NCBI GenBank assembly: GCA_018136815.1
Contig: CM030941.1
Coordinates: forward strand, 2,478,993-2,542,992
Length of the DNA: 64,000 nt
Reading direction: 5' to 3'
From: Isochrysis galbana
Lineage: Eukaryota; Haptophyta; Isochrysidales; Isochrysidaceae
Part shown: positions 1-10,249 of the stretch, piece after piece
Layout of the letters: each line of letters begins with the position of its first letter
How positions within the stretch are numbered: the first letter of the stretch is position 1
Translations under genes and position numbers: made by a program
The notes under the pieces: generated by a model
Told to the model about the DNA's origin: nothing
Databases searched by the model: none
The model's input: the letters and a program-made list of their open reading frames with translations, nothing else

Positions 1-155
1 TGCACGGCCGCAACAAGGTCTCAAGAGGGTCTCCACAGCGCCTCTCAACAAGTCGCGCTGTGGAGATGTCTATTGGGACCGTTTCAATAAATAAGCGCAG
101 TGAGGCGCTATTGAGGACTCCGCCGCACCTCAACAATGGAGAAGGCGCGCCGCTG
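1..155. repeat. Hairpin-rich, possible foldback/MITE fragment at window edge
   Basis: An 11-bp perfect inverted repeat (TCTCCACAGCG at 30-40, its complement at 56-66) is followed by repeated CTCAACAA/TTGAGG-type words in both orientations. It resembles the other word-rich islands of this window but is cut by the window start. Confidence 0.3.
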
Positions 156-1615
156 CCCCACCGTTGCCACGCCGCTTCTCGTCGTCCCCGCACCTGCCAC
201 GGGCCCAGTGCAAGGCGTCGCGGCCCGAGCCCTGCGTGATGAATGCCTCTCCCTCACCCTCCCTCTCCATGCACCCACGCTGCTTGTGCGCAGGTAGCGG
301 CATCCATATGGTGAGCGGTGACTCGAACGGCCTCGTGGCGCCCCCGGTCGCGGGTCGAAAATGGGTTCTCGAGCCCTTGGTGTTTTTAGCGGTTAGCGTC
401 TTTAGTTTTTGCGATACTTACGTACACGTTCAAGTCCATAAAAACATAGTGAAAATATATTGCTGTATGTATAGAACCAGGATCTTTGGTCCGGGTCAGC
501 TGCCGATGCCCATGGTTTCGTGTTTCGCTGCGAGAGGCGCGCATGAAGGCCATCGGTAAAATAATACCGGAGGGGGGCCTGACATATATTTCCGCACGGC
601 CGTCAGAGGCCTGAAATCGGGTATTTTTCGAAAATTTTGCCGGAAGACCCCCGGTTTTTTTTGCTGATCTCCCATACCGGAACCTATAGGAAGCTTATTT
701 AGGCCTTCGTTTGCCCATTACAGATGGTGCCCTTCGTACCCCCCTAGTGAGTGACCGGGCTACGCTTGTCGGAGGGCGCCATGGCAGGGAGGGCCGGGCG
801 GGCAGTAGGAGGCAGGGGGCACAGGGGGGCAGTGCCCCGGGCGCCGGGGGCCGCGGGCGGGTGGGCGGGGGGGGGAGGGGCGGAAATTTCGCTTCGCGGA
901 AGCCCATATTTCGGTCAAATTTCGGGGCTTCGTTATTCGTTATCCCCCCAAATTTCGTAAAAATTTCGCGAAACTCTGGCCGGGCCCAAACGCTCTACCC
1001 GTAAAGAATTGGCGGTCGCCCCCGCGAGGGGATCGGTTCCTTTATATCTAAGCTACATTCGGCATTTGATTCCCGCCCCGATGCAGCGCCGTGTCGGGGT
1101 GCCGACAGTCCGACCACCCCCTAGCCCATGGCCCTCAGGCATCATTGCCCGCGCAGCCCACCCAGAACGGCCCAACTGCATGCGCTCGGAGTTGGTGAGC
1201 ACCTGCGAATGATGATCCCGCGCGGCCTTCTCGCTAGAAGGGTCTCGGGATAGCGCCTGACTCATCTTACCCTCAGTGGCTAGAGGGAACTTGCCGGAGC
1301 GTATCGCTCGGCGCGCGCTCGCGCGCTCTCGCCCGTCGCGCGGCAGTGCTCCACGGCCTTGCGGACGTCTTCGAACGTCGCGAGCCGTTGCTCCGCTCGG
1401 GCTTCGTGGGCAGCCTTGGTGTAGGCGTGTAGGCTCCCTTGGCCCCTCTGTCTGGGCGCCTCCACAGGCACCCTGGCGGCCGCCGGAGCCATCGGCGCCG
1501 GCGCGTGCTGGCTGCGAAGCGCTGTCGGCTGCGAAGCTCTAGCCTCTAGGGGAAACCCCGAACATCTGAAGATTTCGACTATTATGAATCTTGCGAAAGT
1601 ATAAATAAAGCTCGT
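156..1615. other. No gene recognised
   Basis: Only short overlapping frames without family features are present. Around 880-1000 there is a stretch with recurring AAATTTCG/TTCGCGAAA words followed by CTGGCCGGG, which recurs in similar form at about 42370-42480 and 56860-56960, so it is probably a fragment of a dispersed repeat. Confidence 0.5.
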
Positions 1616-1625
1616 TCAGACTCTC

Positions 1626-1836
<211 letters not shown>

Positions 1837-2534
1837 TCGCTTGCTCTCGCTGTTTCTTCCCCTCGCTCTCGCGCGCTTTTGCTCTCTCTCTCTTGTGTTC
1901 TTCCTCTCTTTCTTCTCTCCCTCTTTTCCTCTCTTTACTTGATCCCTCGCTAGCCCTCCCCCCCCGCCCTTCTCTCTCGGTCGTGCCGCGTGCGATGGAG
2001 GCGACGGCGCACGCCTCTGCAACAGTCTCTCGCCTGATGCCCTCGAGCCCTCCTCGCACAGCCAGGAGTGCGACGAGGAAACTGTTCCAGCGTGAGTCTG
2101 CTTTCTTTCTCTCCCCTTCCTCCCTCCCTCCGTCCCTCCCTCCCTCCCTCTATGCCCTTCCTTGCATCTTTCTCTCCTGGCCTCACTTCCGTGGTCGCTC
2201 GCTCACTCAAACCTCCCCTCATCTTGCGTATCCATCCACTTGCGTGCACCCTCTCTCCCTCCGCCAACAGACCTGCATCTTGCTTCCTTACTCGCACTGC
2301 TTCACGCGTGTCTCTTACCATTTATCACTTCCCTCCTCCTTCCTCCCTCACCTTGCATTCTCATCCTTGCCCTGATCTCCATCTTCTTCCGGTTCTGCGG
2401 CTTCTCTCTCCCTCACTCTCGTCTTGCACATCCCCACCCCACCCCTCCCGTCTTTGAACGAGGCCTCTCACCAGTACTTCCCCTCTCTCCTCTTCACGTG
2501 TGGGCAAACCGGTCCCTCTCACCCAGCTACTCCC
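1837..2534 (+). other. Pyrimidine-rich leader of the NCA2-like gene
   Basis: The strand is strongly CT-biased with scattered CCCT repeats and leads directly into the ATG at 2535. It may hold the promoter and 5' UTR, possibly with a 5' UTR intron. No TATA box is evident. Confidence 0.4.
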
Positions 2535-5144
2535 ATGGCAGGTCTTCATGAGCTCGCGAGCGAAGAGATCCCCGAGACACCAGACGCGATTGACGCCATG
2601 CTGCAGCGTTGGGCTGCTCTGGAGGAGCAGTACCAAGTCTCGGCACGTGCTGCGCGCCACTGGGAGAAGCTCTCTGGCTCCGGGGGCAAGCTGGAACTGC
2701 AGGTCGACCCAACAGCGCACGGCTGGGAGGCATGGGCGCCTACTAGCCCCTTGCGAAACCTACGTCACAGTTTGAGCCGGAGTCTGAGTGGTTCTTTTGG
2801 CACAACTCTCGACGGTTTCCTTAGGGCGGGGCCGATCAGCCCGAAGCTGCTGGAAGCTGTGGTTGTCCCTGGCGACGTGGCTGCTGGAAGCGCACCAATT
2901 GAGGTGCCACAAGCATCACTGCCTGGGATCCAACCTGTGACGCCAACGACGGCTCCCAACAGCGCCAGTGGCAGTGGCACGACTCCCTTACTACGTGAGG
3001 ACGCCGAAACCATCTACGTGTTACAGCAGTTGCGCTCAGCTCTCGCGGCAAGAGCGTGCCTCGGCCTGTTAGACTGGTGGCTGCTCTGTCTTCTCGACCT
3101 AGCTTTCAAGGCCTCGCGCTCGCGCGAGTGGTGGGCCCGCCAGGCTCGCCGCCCTTTCCGCCACTTCTTGTGGCGGGGGCCCAGCCGCTGGTTCGGCGCG
3201 TCGCTAGCAGAACACGACCCGCCGATGCCGGCCGTCGTGCTGGCGCGTTTGCATGTGCTGCAGTCCCACCATGCATCCCAAGTTGGCGCCTTGCGTCACT
3301 GCCTCTCAGAGCTCAACCACTCCGGCTCCATTGACGCCATCGGCGAGGTAGCCTTCAAAGCGTTGCACAACTTGCAAGAGCTAATTGAAGCCTACCTGCA
3401 GCCGGAGCAGCCCATCCAGCACCCGCAGCTGGATGCGCCGCCAAACAACATTCACATGGGCTCAATTCCATTGGAGCAGCACGACGCAGCCCCCAGTGGC
3501 GCTCCGGCGACCGCACCCGTCAGAGCGCCCGCATGCATAAGTTCGACAGCAGAAGTTGCTGCCCAACTCCCCTTGCCGGTGGCACAGCAAGCCCTGCCAC
3601 AAGCTGAAGGTCGCTCCCTCGCGCTGCTTGCTTCGCTGCGCGTAGTGGCGCAACGGAGCATCTCCGCCCGAGAGGCGGCCTATCGGAAACTGCGCTCTTT
3701 TGCCTATCCTACTCACCTGCAGCGCCACTGGCTAGGGTACAGTTGCGCCGCAGTTGTGGGTGCGACCATTGCACTTTACCTGTCCCGGCGCTCGGTGGCG
3801 ATTGTGCCCTTGCTCCGCCGCTCAGCCAAGGAGGCGGCAATCGCGGCGACCTCATTCCTGAAGGAACATGTCTATACCCCGGCGGCCCTCATCGTCAAAG
3901 AGTTGTACAAGCCGCAATACCAGCGGGTCTCCGACCCGCGCGAGATTTCCGAGGCCGACGCGCTCCTCCGCTCCTTGCTCCGCCAATTCAAGGAGAATTG
4001 GTCGTCCGAGCTGAACGCCTTGGTGGCGGCTGGCGGGGGCAGCGCCGCCGCCGCGGGCGCTGTGGCGAGCATTGCTGTGCCAGAGGCGACGGAGGAGCTC
4101 GAGGCCGACATTGATGATGGCCTCGTCAACTATGGCGGAGCCAAATCGACACGCTCGCAGAATGACTCGCAGTGCTCCTTACAAGCGGCGAATAAGACGT
4201 CGTACGGTGAGGTTCATCCACATGGCGAGCAGGTGCCATACACAAGCAAGGATGGCACTGGGCTGCTTGGTACCTTGTCCTCGGCGGTCGGCGCCGTCGG
4301 GGGCGCCGTCGGCGCAGTTGGGGAGGCAGCAAACCTTCGACGATGGACAAGCAGTGGGACTCTGCCGAAGGCGTCGCATGGGCTCACAGACACGTTGCCA
4401 CCGGAGCAAGCACAGGCCGCCGAGCTGGAGGCCATGTCGCGGCTGTTCGCGCAGCAGATGCAGTCTCCCGCGTACAACATGGCTCGTGGCCCGCTCCTGC
4501 AGCTACTCCTCATCCAGACGCAGTACATGCGGCGCGAGATCTTGCTGCAGATGGGAGCGATGGACACGCTGATGGCTCAAAACTACTTGACGGCAACCAT
4601 AAGCGCGATGTTGCCAGGAGCTATGGCGCTCGCAGTTCTAATCGCTGCGCTCCGCCGCCTGGTCCGACGGCTGCGGTCGCGCCGCCGCTCGCGTGCGTCC
4701 CTGCTCAAGCAGATCCGTTCGGTTCTTCGCGACGCAGAGCGACTGCTGTTGCGCGCCCTCGCTAGCAACTGCGAGCAGCTCTCACAGATTGATCTAGGTC
4801 TGCTCGTCATTAGCATGCACGCCATGCGCCAGACTGTGTTACGTCACCGCGTGCTCCTTTCGGCTGGCGAGCGCCACAACCTTTTCGAGGACTGCGCAGA
4901 CCTCGAATCAGACTTGTACGATGTGTCGCAAAAGCTCCTCATCATGCAGCGCATTTATCGCACACAGCCGGCACTACTAGCGGCGGGCCCACCTGGGAGA
5001 ACCCGTCACGACGAGCTCGGCTCGGGTATGCAGACCGTGGGCGATAGCCTTTCGCGAGGAAGCGCGAGTAACCTCTTGCGCATTGCGCCAGCAGCCTTTA
5101 GCCCCCGGGTGGTTGCGACCAAGCCCGCTGGTCCTACAGATTGA
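2535..5144 (+). CDS. NCA2-like mitochondrial membrane protein
   Basis: This is an 869-residue single-exon protein. I chose the ATG at 2535 because the frame upstream offers only non-ATG starts. The C-terminal third resembles the NCA2 family (nuclear control of ATPase expression). At about residues 655-680 a block reading PLLQLLLIQTQYMRRE and GAMDTLMAQN matches the family pattern LLIQxQxxKxxxExAMxxxDxLLxxN. It is followed by a hydrophobic segment (about 688-707), a very basic patch, and a helical tail ending in DLESDLYDVSQKLLIMQRIYR, as in NCA2 tails. A further membrane segment lies at about 399-420 (LGYSCAAVVGATIALYLS). Known NCA2 proteins sit in the mitochondrial membrane and affect F1Fo-ATP synthase expression. 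This protein is longer than the roughly 600 residues usual for the family, because of Ala/Pro-rich linkers. The family call rests on motif memory only. Confidence 0.65.
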   Translation: MAGLHELASEEIPETPDAIDAMLQRWAALEEQYQVSARAARHWEKLSGSGGKLELQVDPTAHGWEAWAPTSPLRNLRHSLSRSLSGSFGTTLDGFLRAGPISPKLLEAVVVPGDVAAGSAPIEVPQASLPGIQPVTPTTAPNSASGSGTTPLLREDAETIYVLQQLRSALAARACLGLLDWWLLCLLDLAFKASRSREWWARQARRPFRHFLWRGPSRWFGASLAEHDPPMPAVVLARLHVLQSHHASQVGALRHCLSELNHSGSIDAIGEVAFKALHNLQELIEAYLQPEQPIQHPQLDAPPNNIHMGSIPLEQHDAAPSGAPATAPVRAPACISSTAEVAAQLPLPVAQQALPQAEGRSLALLASLRVVAQRSISAREAAYRKLRSFAYPTHLQRHWLGYSCAAVVGATIALYLSRRSVAIVPLLRRSAKEAAIAATSFLKEHVYTPAALIVKELYKPQYQRVSDPREISEADALLRSLLRQFKENWSSELNALVAAGGGSAAAAGAVASIAVPEATEELEADIDDGLVNYGGAKSTRSQNDSQCSLQAANKTSYGEVHPHGEQVPYTSKDGTGLLGTLSSAVGAVGGAVGAVGEAANLRRWTSSGTLPKASHGLTDTLPPEQAQAAELEAMSRLFAQQMQSPAYNMARGPLLQLLLIQTQYMRREILLQMGAMDTLMAQNYLTATISAMLPGAMALAVLIAALRRLVRRLRSRRRSRASLLKQIRSVLRDAERLLLRALASNCEQLSQIDLGLLVISMHAMRQTVLRHRVLLSAGERHNLFEDCADLESDLYDVSQKLLIMQRIYRTQPALLAAGPPGRTRHDELGSGMQTVGDSLSRGSASNLLRIAPAAFSPRVVATKPAGPTD

Positions 5145-5756
5145 GCACTTCAAGTTGTTTTGCTTGTCCCTGAATCCCTTGAATGCCCTGTATTTGGACT
5201 GCCACTTCTGGAACCAGAGTTCGGCTCTTGGTAAGGATCTTGCTCCTCGCCGTTCGGGCTTGGACTTTAGATGGGGCGCGGACAAAGAGCTGCGGGGTGT
5301 TTCCCTAAACCACTAACGCATGGCATGCAATAAGAAAATCATGCAAAGAAGGTGCAACCTGAGGTCTTGTTTTTTTCTCACGCAGCAGCGCGGTGATGGC
5401 CGCGTCGCGCTCCGCCTCGGCCGCGTCGAGCTGGCGGAGCGCCTCGCAGTTGCCGAAAAAACAACCAAACATGAGGTTGCACGTTGCACCCTCTAACTGG
5501 GAATATGGGCCCCTACATTGAGCCGCTGGCCCATGCCCCATGCTGCACGCAAGCGCGTGAAGATGTCCTCGCAAAGTGAAAGCACCGTGCAAAGTGCGGG
5601 GAGGGAGCGAGCCACTCACGAGAAATTTGATTTCACCTCGTCGGGTTCACCCCCCACTATGGACCATGGGCCGATGGGCCGTGGGTGTGGGTGCTCCTGT
5701 AGTAGGGCTCGGCCAACCAGGGGGTTCTTAACTACTAGTAACTAGTAAGGAAGAAA
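5145..5756. other. No gene recognised; short coiled-coil-like frame
   Basis: A minus-strand stretch around 5380-5460 would encode a heptad-like segment (NCEALRQLDAAEAERDAA) but has no start, splice context or continuation that I can support. About 50 bp at 5583-5640 recur in altered form at 10795-10860. Confidence 0.3.
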
Positions 5757-5892
5757 AAACTCTTGAAAACTACTAACCGCTACTTGCACGGCATGAGGCA
5801 GAGTGCTTGTGTTACTCCTAACTACCCCCACATCCCCTTTCCCCTCCCCCCGTTTCCTTTCCTGGAATACCGGGGGAGGGGAGGGGAGGTCG
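5757..5892 (+). repeat. Short dispersed repeat, family S (copy 1)
   Basis: The sequence ACTTGCACGGCATGAGGCAG, followed by a C-rich tract and a GGGGAGGGGAGG end, resembles the copies at 11638, 18655, 22655, 42480 and 48540. It is SINE-like in size, but no A/B box was found. Confidence 0.5.
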
Positions 5893-6018
5893 CGCAAGGT
5901 GCGGGACTTCTACCGTCCCCGTTCTGACACTGCTGGCGACCAGGAACAATGCACGTCGGCACGAGCGGAGGAAGGCTAGGGCGAAAGGTAGAGTCCCGTA
6001 GCCTTAGTATGTCCCGTC

Positions 6019-6339
6019 CTATGTTGCCATGGATGGACGTATTGCGTGGCTTCGAGACCGCCCCGAGTAGCGACGTAGCGACTTGGCATAGTGGTGCATC
6101 TTCGGGTTCTCCGCGGCCAGAAACGGAGCCCTGGCGTTCAAGCGACGGCGGAATTGCGCGACGGCCGAATTGGTATCAGACATACGCTGTGGATTGGAAA
6201 GGATCCATCTAAGGCCAGCGTTCGAGAGATTGGTGCACGGCAGGTGCGCGATAATCAAGTCCCCTACTCGGAGAGGGGGAGCGGGGCGCGCAGGCGCGCA
6301 GGAAGCGCAATGTGCAATGTGTAAGAGCATTTGATTCAT
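6019..6339 (-). other. Possible remnant reading frame
   Basis: A minus frame reads AQFRRRLNARAPFLAAENP with a G/C-rich third codon position and is open for 106 codons. I recognise no family. It overlaps a TGGTATCAGA string at 6170-6179, which matches the tRNA-iMet primer-binding site typical of copia elements, so it may be retroelement debris. Confidence 0.2.
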
Positions 6340-6358
6340 TTTCTCTGATAGTGTTACC

Positions 6359-6436
6359 CCAAAGTGGCTCGGTGGGCTAGGGGCCTGGTCTGCGCGAGAA
6401 AGAGTGGGGGTCGACGCCCACGAGGAATTTTTTTTC
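6359..6436 (+). other. tRNA-like Pol III promoter (A box, B box, T run)
   Basis: TGGCTCGGTGGG at about 6365 fits a degenerate A box, and GGGTCGACGCCC about 45 nt later fits a degenerate B box flanked by GTGGG/CCCAC stem halves. A T8 run follows 10 nt downstream. A full cloverleaf is not obvious, so this is a tRNA pseudogene or the head of a tRNA-derived SINE. Confidence 0.3.
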
Positions 6437-6456
6437 GACTTTGCTGGGCCTACCCC

Positions 6457-7026
6457 TGTCGCATCCGCGATCGACTTCCGACCTTAGGCGTCTTCGAGCC
6501 CAGTCGTTCTTGTTGCCGCGGAGTTTTACTCGTAACTTGTAGAACTCTTCACTCGTAACTCGCCCCTCGCTCCTTGCCGTTGCGCCCCTTTGTGGCCTGT
6601 CTCGCTCCTGTTTCCTGTTCCTGTTTCGCTCCTTTGCACCTTGGGCCTTGCTCTGCCTTTGGTCCCTCCTTGCTGTCATTCCCCCGCGCTCGTTCTCGCT
6701 CTCGTCGTAGGTGTTCGCCGTTGCGGACCTTTCCCCCGCGCGAAGCCTACCCTCTCTCCCCTTCCGGTTTACGCTCGTAGATTCCCTCCTTACTTTCTAT
6801 CTACTCGTTCGCGGTAAACGCCGTTCGCCGTCGGCTCTTCCGTCGCATCATCGCTCTCTTGTCGGCTTTCTCTTCCTTGTTTCCTTCCTTCTGTGTCTTC
6901 CCCGCCCAAGTGGAGAAAGATACGTTAGTGTGGAGGAATGTTGGGTGAAAGTCAAGTGTGCGTGTCTCGGATTGTTGTCGGACTCATCGGATTGGAACCC
7001 TGTCGGCCTCTGTCGCCCTTGTCCCT
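6457..7026 (+). repeat. LTR-like 5' end and leader, copia type
   Basis: It begins TGTCGCATCCGCGATCGAC, the same start as the LTR-like copies at 42898 and 52488 (minus). The remainder is CT-rich leader-like sequence up to the mini-element at 7027. The 3' boundary is not visible. Confidence 0.4.
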
Positions 7027-7189
7027 TGTCGCGGGTAGGGGGGGTTGTTCATACCTCTTCGCATCTTTCCCGCCATTAGGTTTCCTCGCGTGACCCCCCT
7101 TCGTTGTCTAGTTCCGTATCACGCTCACCTTTCCCGCCCGCTCCCGATAGGATCGTCCCCTCACGTCCCTCTTTCCCAATTCTCGCCTC
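7027..7189 (+). repeat. Left direct repeat of the mini-element
   Basis: It starts TGTCGCGGGTAGGGG and ends CCAATTCTCGCCTC. The offset to the right copy is a constant 906 bp. Confidence 0.85.
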
Positions 7190-7214
7190 CCTCCTCCACC
7201 GCCTGTCATGCGTC

Positions 7215-7850
7215 ATGTCCTCACCGCCCGCCGCGGCCTACGAGGTCGCGCGCGCCACCCTCGTCATCGCCCACCGCGAGAAAGACGTCGGCATCACGTA
7301 CGGCGGCCTCGCCCTCTCTACCTCGCCGCGTTTCACCGCCGCCATCGCCGCGCACGTCGATACGTCCGAGCCCGCCCCCGCCCACCTCGAAGCTCTCGCC
7401 GACGCAACTTGGGGCGACCGCAACATCTACGGCATCCTCTTGACCTTCGGCGGCGGGGCAATCCTTCACCAAACGAAGAAGCTCGCTCTCGTCGTCGACT
7501 CCTCCATGGAGGCAGAGGGCATCGCCTCCTGCAAAGCTGCTGAAAGTGTCTCGTACGCCCGCGAGATCCTACGCGCCATCGGCGTCCACCTCGACGGGCC
7601 CACCCTCGTCGGCACCGACAACCTTGCAAACATGCGTGTCGGCTCCCTGCGCTCCGCTCCCTCCCGCGCCCGCCACTTCATGCGTCGCTATCACGTCCTT
7701 CTTCAACGCGTTGCGTCCGGCGAAGTCGCTCTACGTCACGTCGGCACCGAGCACATGGCCGCCGATTTCCTCACCAAATGGCTACCCAAGCGCAAGCTCG
7801 ATGCCTGCGTCCGCTACGCCACCAACGCATGGGCTCACGCGTCCGCCTGA
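7215..7850 (+). CDS. Ty1/copia RNase H domain (pol C-terminal fragment)
   Basis: The reading frame from the ATG at 7215 encodes 211 residues and is open through the preceding repeat. DSSMEAEGIASCKAAES corresponds to the copia signature D(S)STAEAEYIAA, TDNLANM to the next acidic site (DNxxA), and LRHVGTEHMAADFLTKWLP to the terminal HVxTxxxxADxxTKxLP block. These motifs define the copia-type RNase H that removes genomic RNA during reverse transcription. No reverse transcriptase motif lies upstream, so this is a domain-only remnant, yet it has no stops. It could be non-autonomous, or simply a young deletion. Confidence 0.8.
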   Translation: MSSPPAAAYEVARATLVIAHREKDVGITYGGLALSTSPRFTAAIAAHVDTSEPAPAHLEALADATWGDRNIYGILLTFGGGAILHQTKKLALVVDSSMEAEGIASCKAAESVSYAREILRAIGVHLDGPTLVGTDNLANMRVGSLRSAPSRARHFMRRYHVLLQRVASGEVALRHVGTEHMAADFLTKWLPKRKLDACVRYATNAWAHASA

Positions 7851-7932
7851 CCACCTCGCTCCTTTGCCCCGTCCCTCCCCGCCTTCTGCGCTGCGTTCGT
7901 CGCCCGGACACCGACTCTCGCATCGGGGGGGG

Positions 7933-8095
7933 TGTCGCGGGTAGGGGGGGTTGTTCATACCTCTTCGCATCTTTCCCGCCATTAGGTTTCCTCGCGTGAC
8001 CCCCCTTCGTTGTCTAGTTCCGTATCACGCTCACCTTTCCCGCCCGCTCCCGATAGGATCGTCCCCTCACGTCCCTCTTTCCCAATTCTCGCCTC
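7933..8095 (+). repeat. Right direct repeat (3' LTR start) of the mini-element
   Basis: It is identical by eye to 7027-7189 and directly follows a G-rich polypurine tract at 7924-7932. Confidence 0.85.
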
Positions 8096-8775
8096 GTCCC
8101 TCCTTCCCTCTCTCCCCGTTCCCACTGAGTGTTTTCCGCCCACTGTCGTCTCTTTCTTTTCCCGCGCGTTCTCTCCTTCCCCCCCCCCCCGCGTGTCTTC
8201 TCTCGTTCCGGTAGCTTTTGTACGCTCAGCGCTATCGCTTGAGCGCTCCTGTGGCCTCCTGCCTTGTGTGCTCTTCGTCCTCGTTCTCGTCTCGCGTGAC
8301 CGCATGCCGGTCGAGGTCCCTCGCTCGTCCTCAGCTCCTCCGTTGCGTGCCTCCCATGTGTCCGGTGGCCCGTGCCCCATGTCTCTGGACTGTACCTCAC
8401 ATGTTACATACATCAATCCTCTTGCCCCCACATGCAACACAGCCACAGCTCCACTCCATCCCACACATCCCTCGTCCCAGTCGCTCCTCGCTCCCTCGTT
8501 CTCGCTCTCGCTCTCGCTCAGTCGTAACCAGCAATCTTACAACACCAACCAAATCCACTCATTCACCCACTCACCCTCGCTATCCGTTATGTCCGCTCCG
8601 TCTTCGCGCTCGCCCTCGCCACTGCCCGCCATCCATCTTCCAACCATGGAAGATGGTCTGCCCGTCCCGCCCGCCAATGGCCAAAATGCCGTGCCTGCCG
8701 CCGCCTACCTTCCGTCCCGTTCGGTCCCTCCTGTTCCATCCATAACCTCCAATCCGTCAACCCCTCGACCTCGAG
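8096..8775 (+). other. CT-rich leader and probable gag start of a retroelement
   Basis: C/T-rich sequence leads to an ATG at 8589 that opens a Ser/Pro-rich frame (MSAPSSRSPSPLPAIHL). This style is shared with the starts of the copia gag frames at 43564 and 51786. The frame runs into a G homopolymer at 8776, so only the beginning of gag is left. Confidence 0.4.
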
Positions 8776-8820
8776 GGGGGGTGGGTGGGGGTGGGGGGGG
8801 GAGGGGGGGGGGGGGGGGGA
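8776..8820. repeat. G-rich homopolymer tract
   Basis: Runs of up to about 14 G, broken by single T or A, are likely to form G-quadruplexes and to be unstable. A C homopolymer follows at 8928-8940. Confidence 0.9.
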
Positions 8821-9259
8821 GGCTTGGTTGGGATCCACCAACAACCCCCCTCTGGAGGCCAATGTTCTGCCCCAGGGAGTTGGTGTGGATTTTCAGCCCG
8901 GGTTCCCTTTTCATCCGGGCAGCTCCCCCCCCCCCCCCCCTTCTTCTTCCCGCCTCCGCTGCTTTCTTGATTGCTCTCGACGTCGGACGGATCTGGACAT
9001 ACAAAAATAAATTCGCGCACTCTCGCGCGCCTGCCGCCCGAGAGTAGTAGCGCAATGATGGTCTCACCGGAGACTTATGGTGAACTATCTAGAAAACCCG
9101 CGGAAGATCAGACGAATGATCTAGGGGGGAGGAAGAGAACTTTAGATAGTTCACCATGAGTGAACAGCTGAGAAACAAGAAAAATGGGATGGAAGATGCT
9201 ACTCTAAGTAAAGCATAGCAGCATGGTGTACGTGATACTCTAGGAGTACCAAGAGCAGA

Positions 9260-9490
9260 GAGAGAAGAAGAAGAGGGAGGGAGAGAGACCACAAAGGAGG
9301 GGGCAGGAGCTCGAGTGAGAAATAGAGAGGGAAGGAGATACAGAGAAGAGAGAGAGAGAGGAAGAGGGAGGGAGGGGAAGAGAGGAAGGGGGTGGGAGAG
9401 AGAGAGAGAGTCGAGTAGTGGGGGAGAGAGAGACAGGGAGGGGGGGGGGAGGGGGGAGGGGGGAGAGAGAGAGAGAGAGAAAGAGTCTCC
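9260..9490 (+). repeat. (GA)n-rich tract in front of the gene at 9500
   Basis: Purine-only stretches of GAGA and GGGAG end ten bases before the ATG at 9500. They may act as promoter or 5' UTR sequence. Confidence 0.85.
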
Positions 9491-9499
9491 CTCGCTCAG

Positions 9500-10249
9500 A
9501 TGGCCTCTCTCTCCTCTGTTACGGGGCACGCCTATCGGCGGCTCGTCTTCTACTGCTGGCTCGGCCTCTGGCTGGCGGAGACAATCGCGCACCCGTCAGA
9601 GCTGCAGGCAATGACGCTCTGGCTCAACTTCCAGCTCCTTCTGTACTTCTCCATCTCGCCCTCCTCCACACTCGAGGTGCTCTGGCTTCACACCGCCGTG
9701 TGGGGCTCAATGCACTCGCTCGGGCCGGGATATCTTGTCATGCTCGCTTTCATTTCAGACTCAGGCAGCGTGGTCGACGGGTTTGAGGTCCTCGATGCTG
9801 CCCAGGCGCGCCGCTGGTGCGCCTCCGCCGATTGGTGCACCAACGGGACCAAATCGAGTTTCACTGCGGGCGCCTCAGCTTTCAAGGGGCCCTTCGACTG
9901 CTTTCCCGGCTGGCCCCTTGTTCGCTCGTTCCTATGGCACTTTGCACCAATCATCCTGCTCCACATTGACCTCCGCCTCAACCGAAGAGAGCTTGCAGCC
10001 ACTCACTCCAAGATCAAAGGCATCCCAGCAAGGATTTACTTGAATCTTTTGGCCCCTGTCTGGCTCGCCTTGCTTCACCGTGACGTCGTATTCCCGGGTG
10101 CGTGGACATGGAAGTACCACATCCCAATGGAAAGGTTTGCTTCATTTGACATGTTCACGAACATTGTGAATATTCCCGCGGCATTTCTCTCGGTGTTCTG
10201 GCTACGGCGGCATCTTCTAGCTGAGGCAGAAGCGTCCAAGCGCGATTGA
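9500..10249 (+). CDS. Multi-pass membrane protein, unrecognised
   Basis: A 249-residue frame starts at an ATG in a good context (CAGATGGCC) and is free of introns. Hydrophobic segments lie at about residues 15-28 (VFYCWLGLWLAET), 39-55 (MTLWLNFQLLLYFSIS), 62-85 (VLWLHTAVWGS to YLVMLAFIS), 145-160 (RSFLWHFAPIILLHI), 180-195 (IYLNLLAPVWLALLH) and 222-238. The loop at about 95-140 carries WCASADWC and DCF cysteines, which suggests a disulphide-bonded lumenal or extracellular loop. I cannot name a family. The intact frame, codon bias and hydrophobic pattern argue for a real gene, probably in the secretory or plasma membrane. Confidence 0.6.
   Translation: MASLSSVTGHAYRRLVFYCWLGLWLAETIAHPSELQAMTLWLNFQLLLYFSISPSSTLEVLWLHTAVWGSMHSLGPGYLVMLAFISDSGSVVDGFEVLDAAQARRWCASADWCTNGTKSSFTAGASAFKGPFDCFPGWPLVRSFLWHFAPIILLHIDLRLNRRELAATHSKIKGIPARIYLNLLAPVWLALLHRDVVFPGAWTWKYHIPMERFASFDMFTNIVNIPAAFLSVFWLRRHLLAEAEASKRD

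Larger units (their letters stand above)
7027..8095 (+). mobile_element. Miniature copia-type retroelement: direct repeat - RNase H - direct repeat
   Basis: Two direct repeats of 163 bp (7027-7189 and 7933-8095) appear identical by eye. They flank 743 bp that encode only an RNase H domain. The right repeat is immediately preceded by CGGGGGGGG, a good polypurine tract, and begins with TG, as expected for a 3' LTR. The left repeat then acts as a 5' LTR joined almost directly to the end of pol, so gag, protease, integrase and reverse transcriptase are missing. Repeat length is a minimum, since the right LTR may extend further. Confidence 0.6.

Noticed and set aside
164-559. 131-codon plus frame
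   Set aside because: Non-ATG start, no domain and no coding bias.
8776-8820. G homopolymers here and at 25993, 35071, 41964, 50228, 53977
   Set aside because: Real or inflated low-complexity runs; not reported as findings because length cannot be trusted and no function follows.
8010-9047. 345-codon plus frame after the mini-element
   Set aside because: It reads through LTR/leader sequence and ends in G and C homopolymers. Only a probable gag start at 8589 is meaningful.
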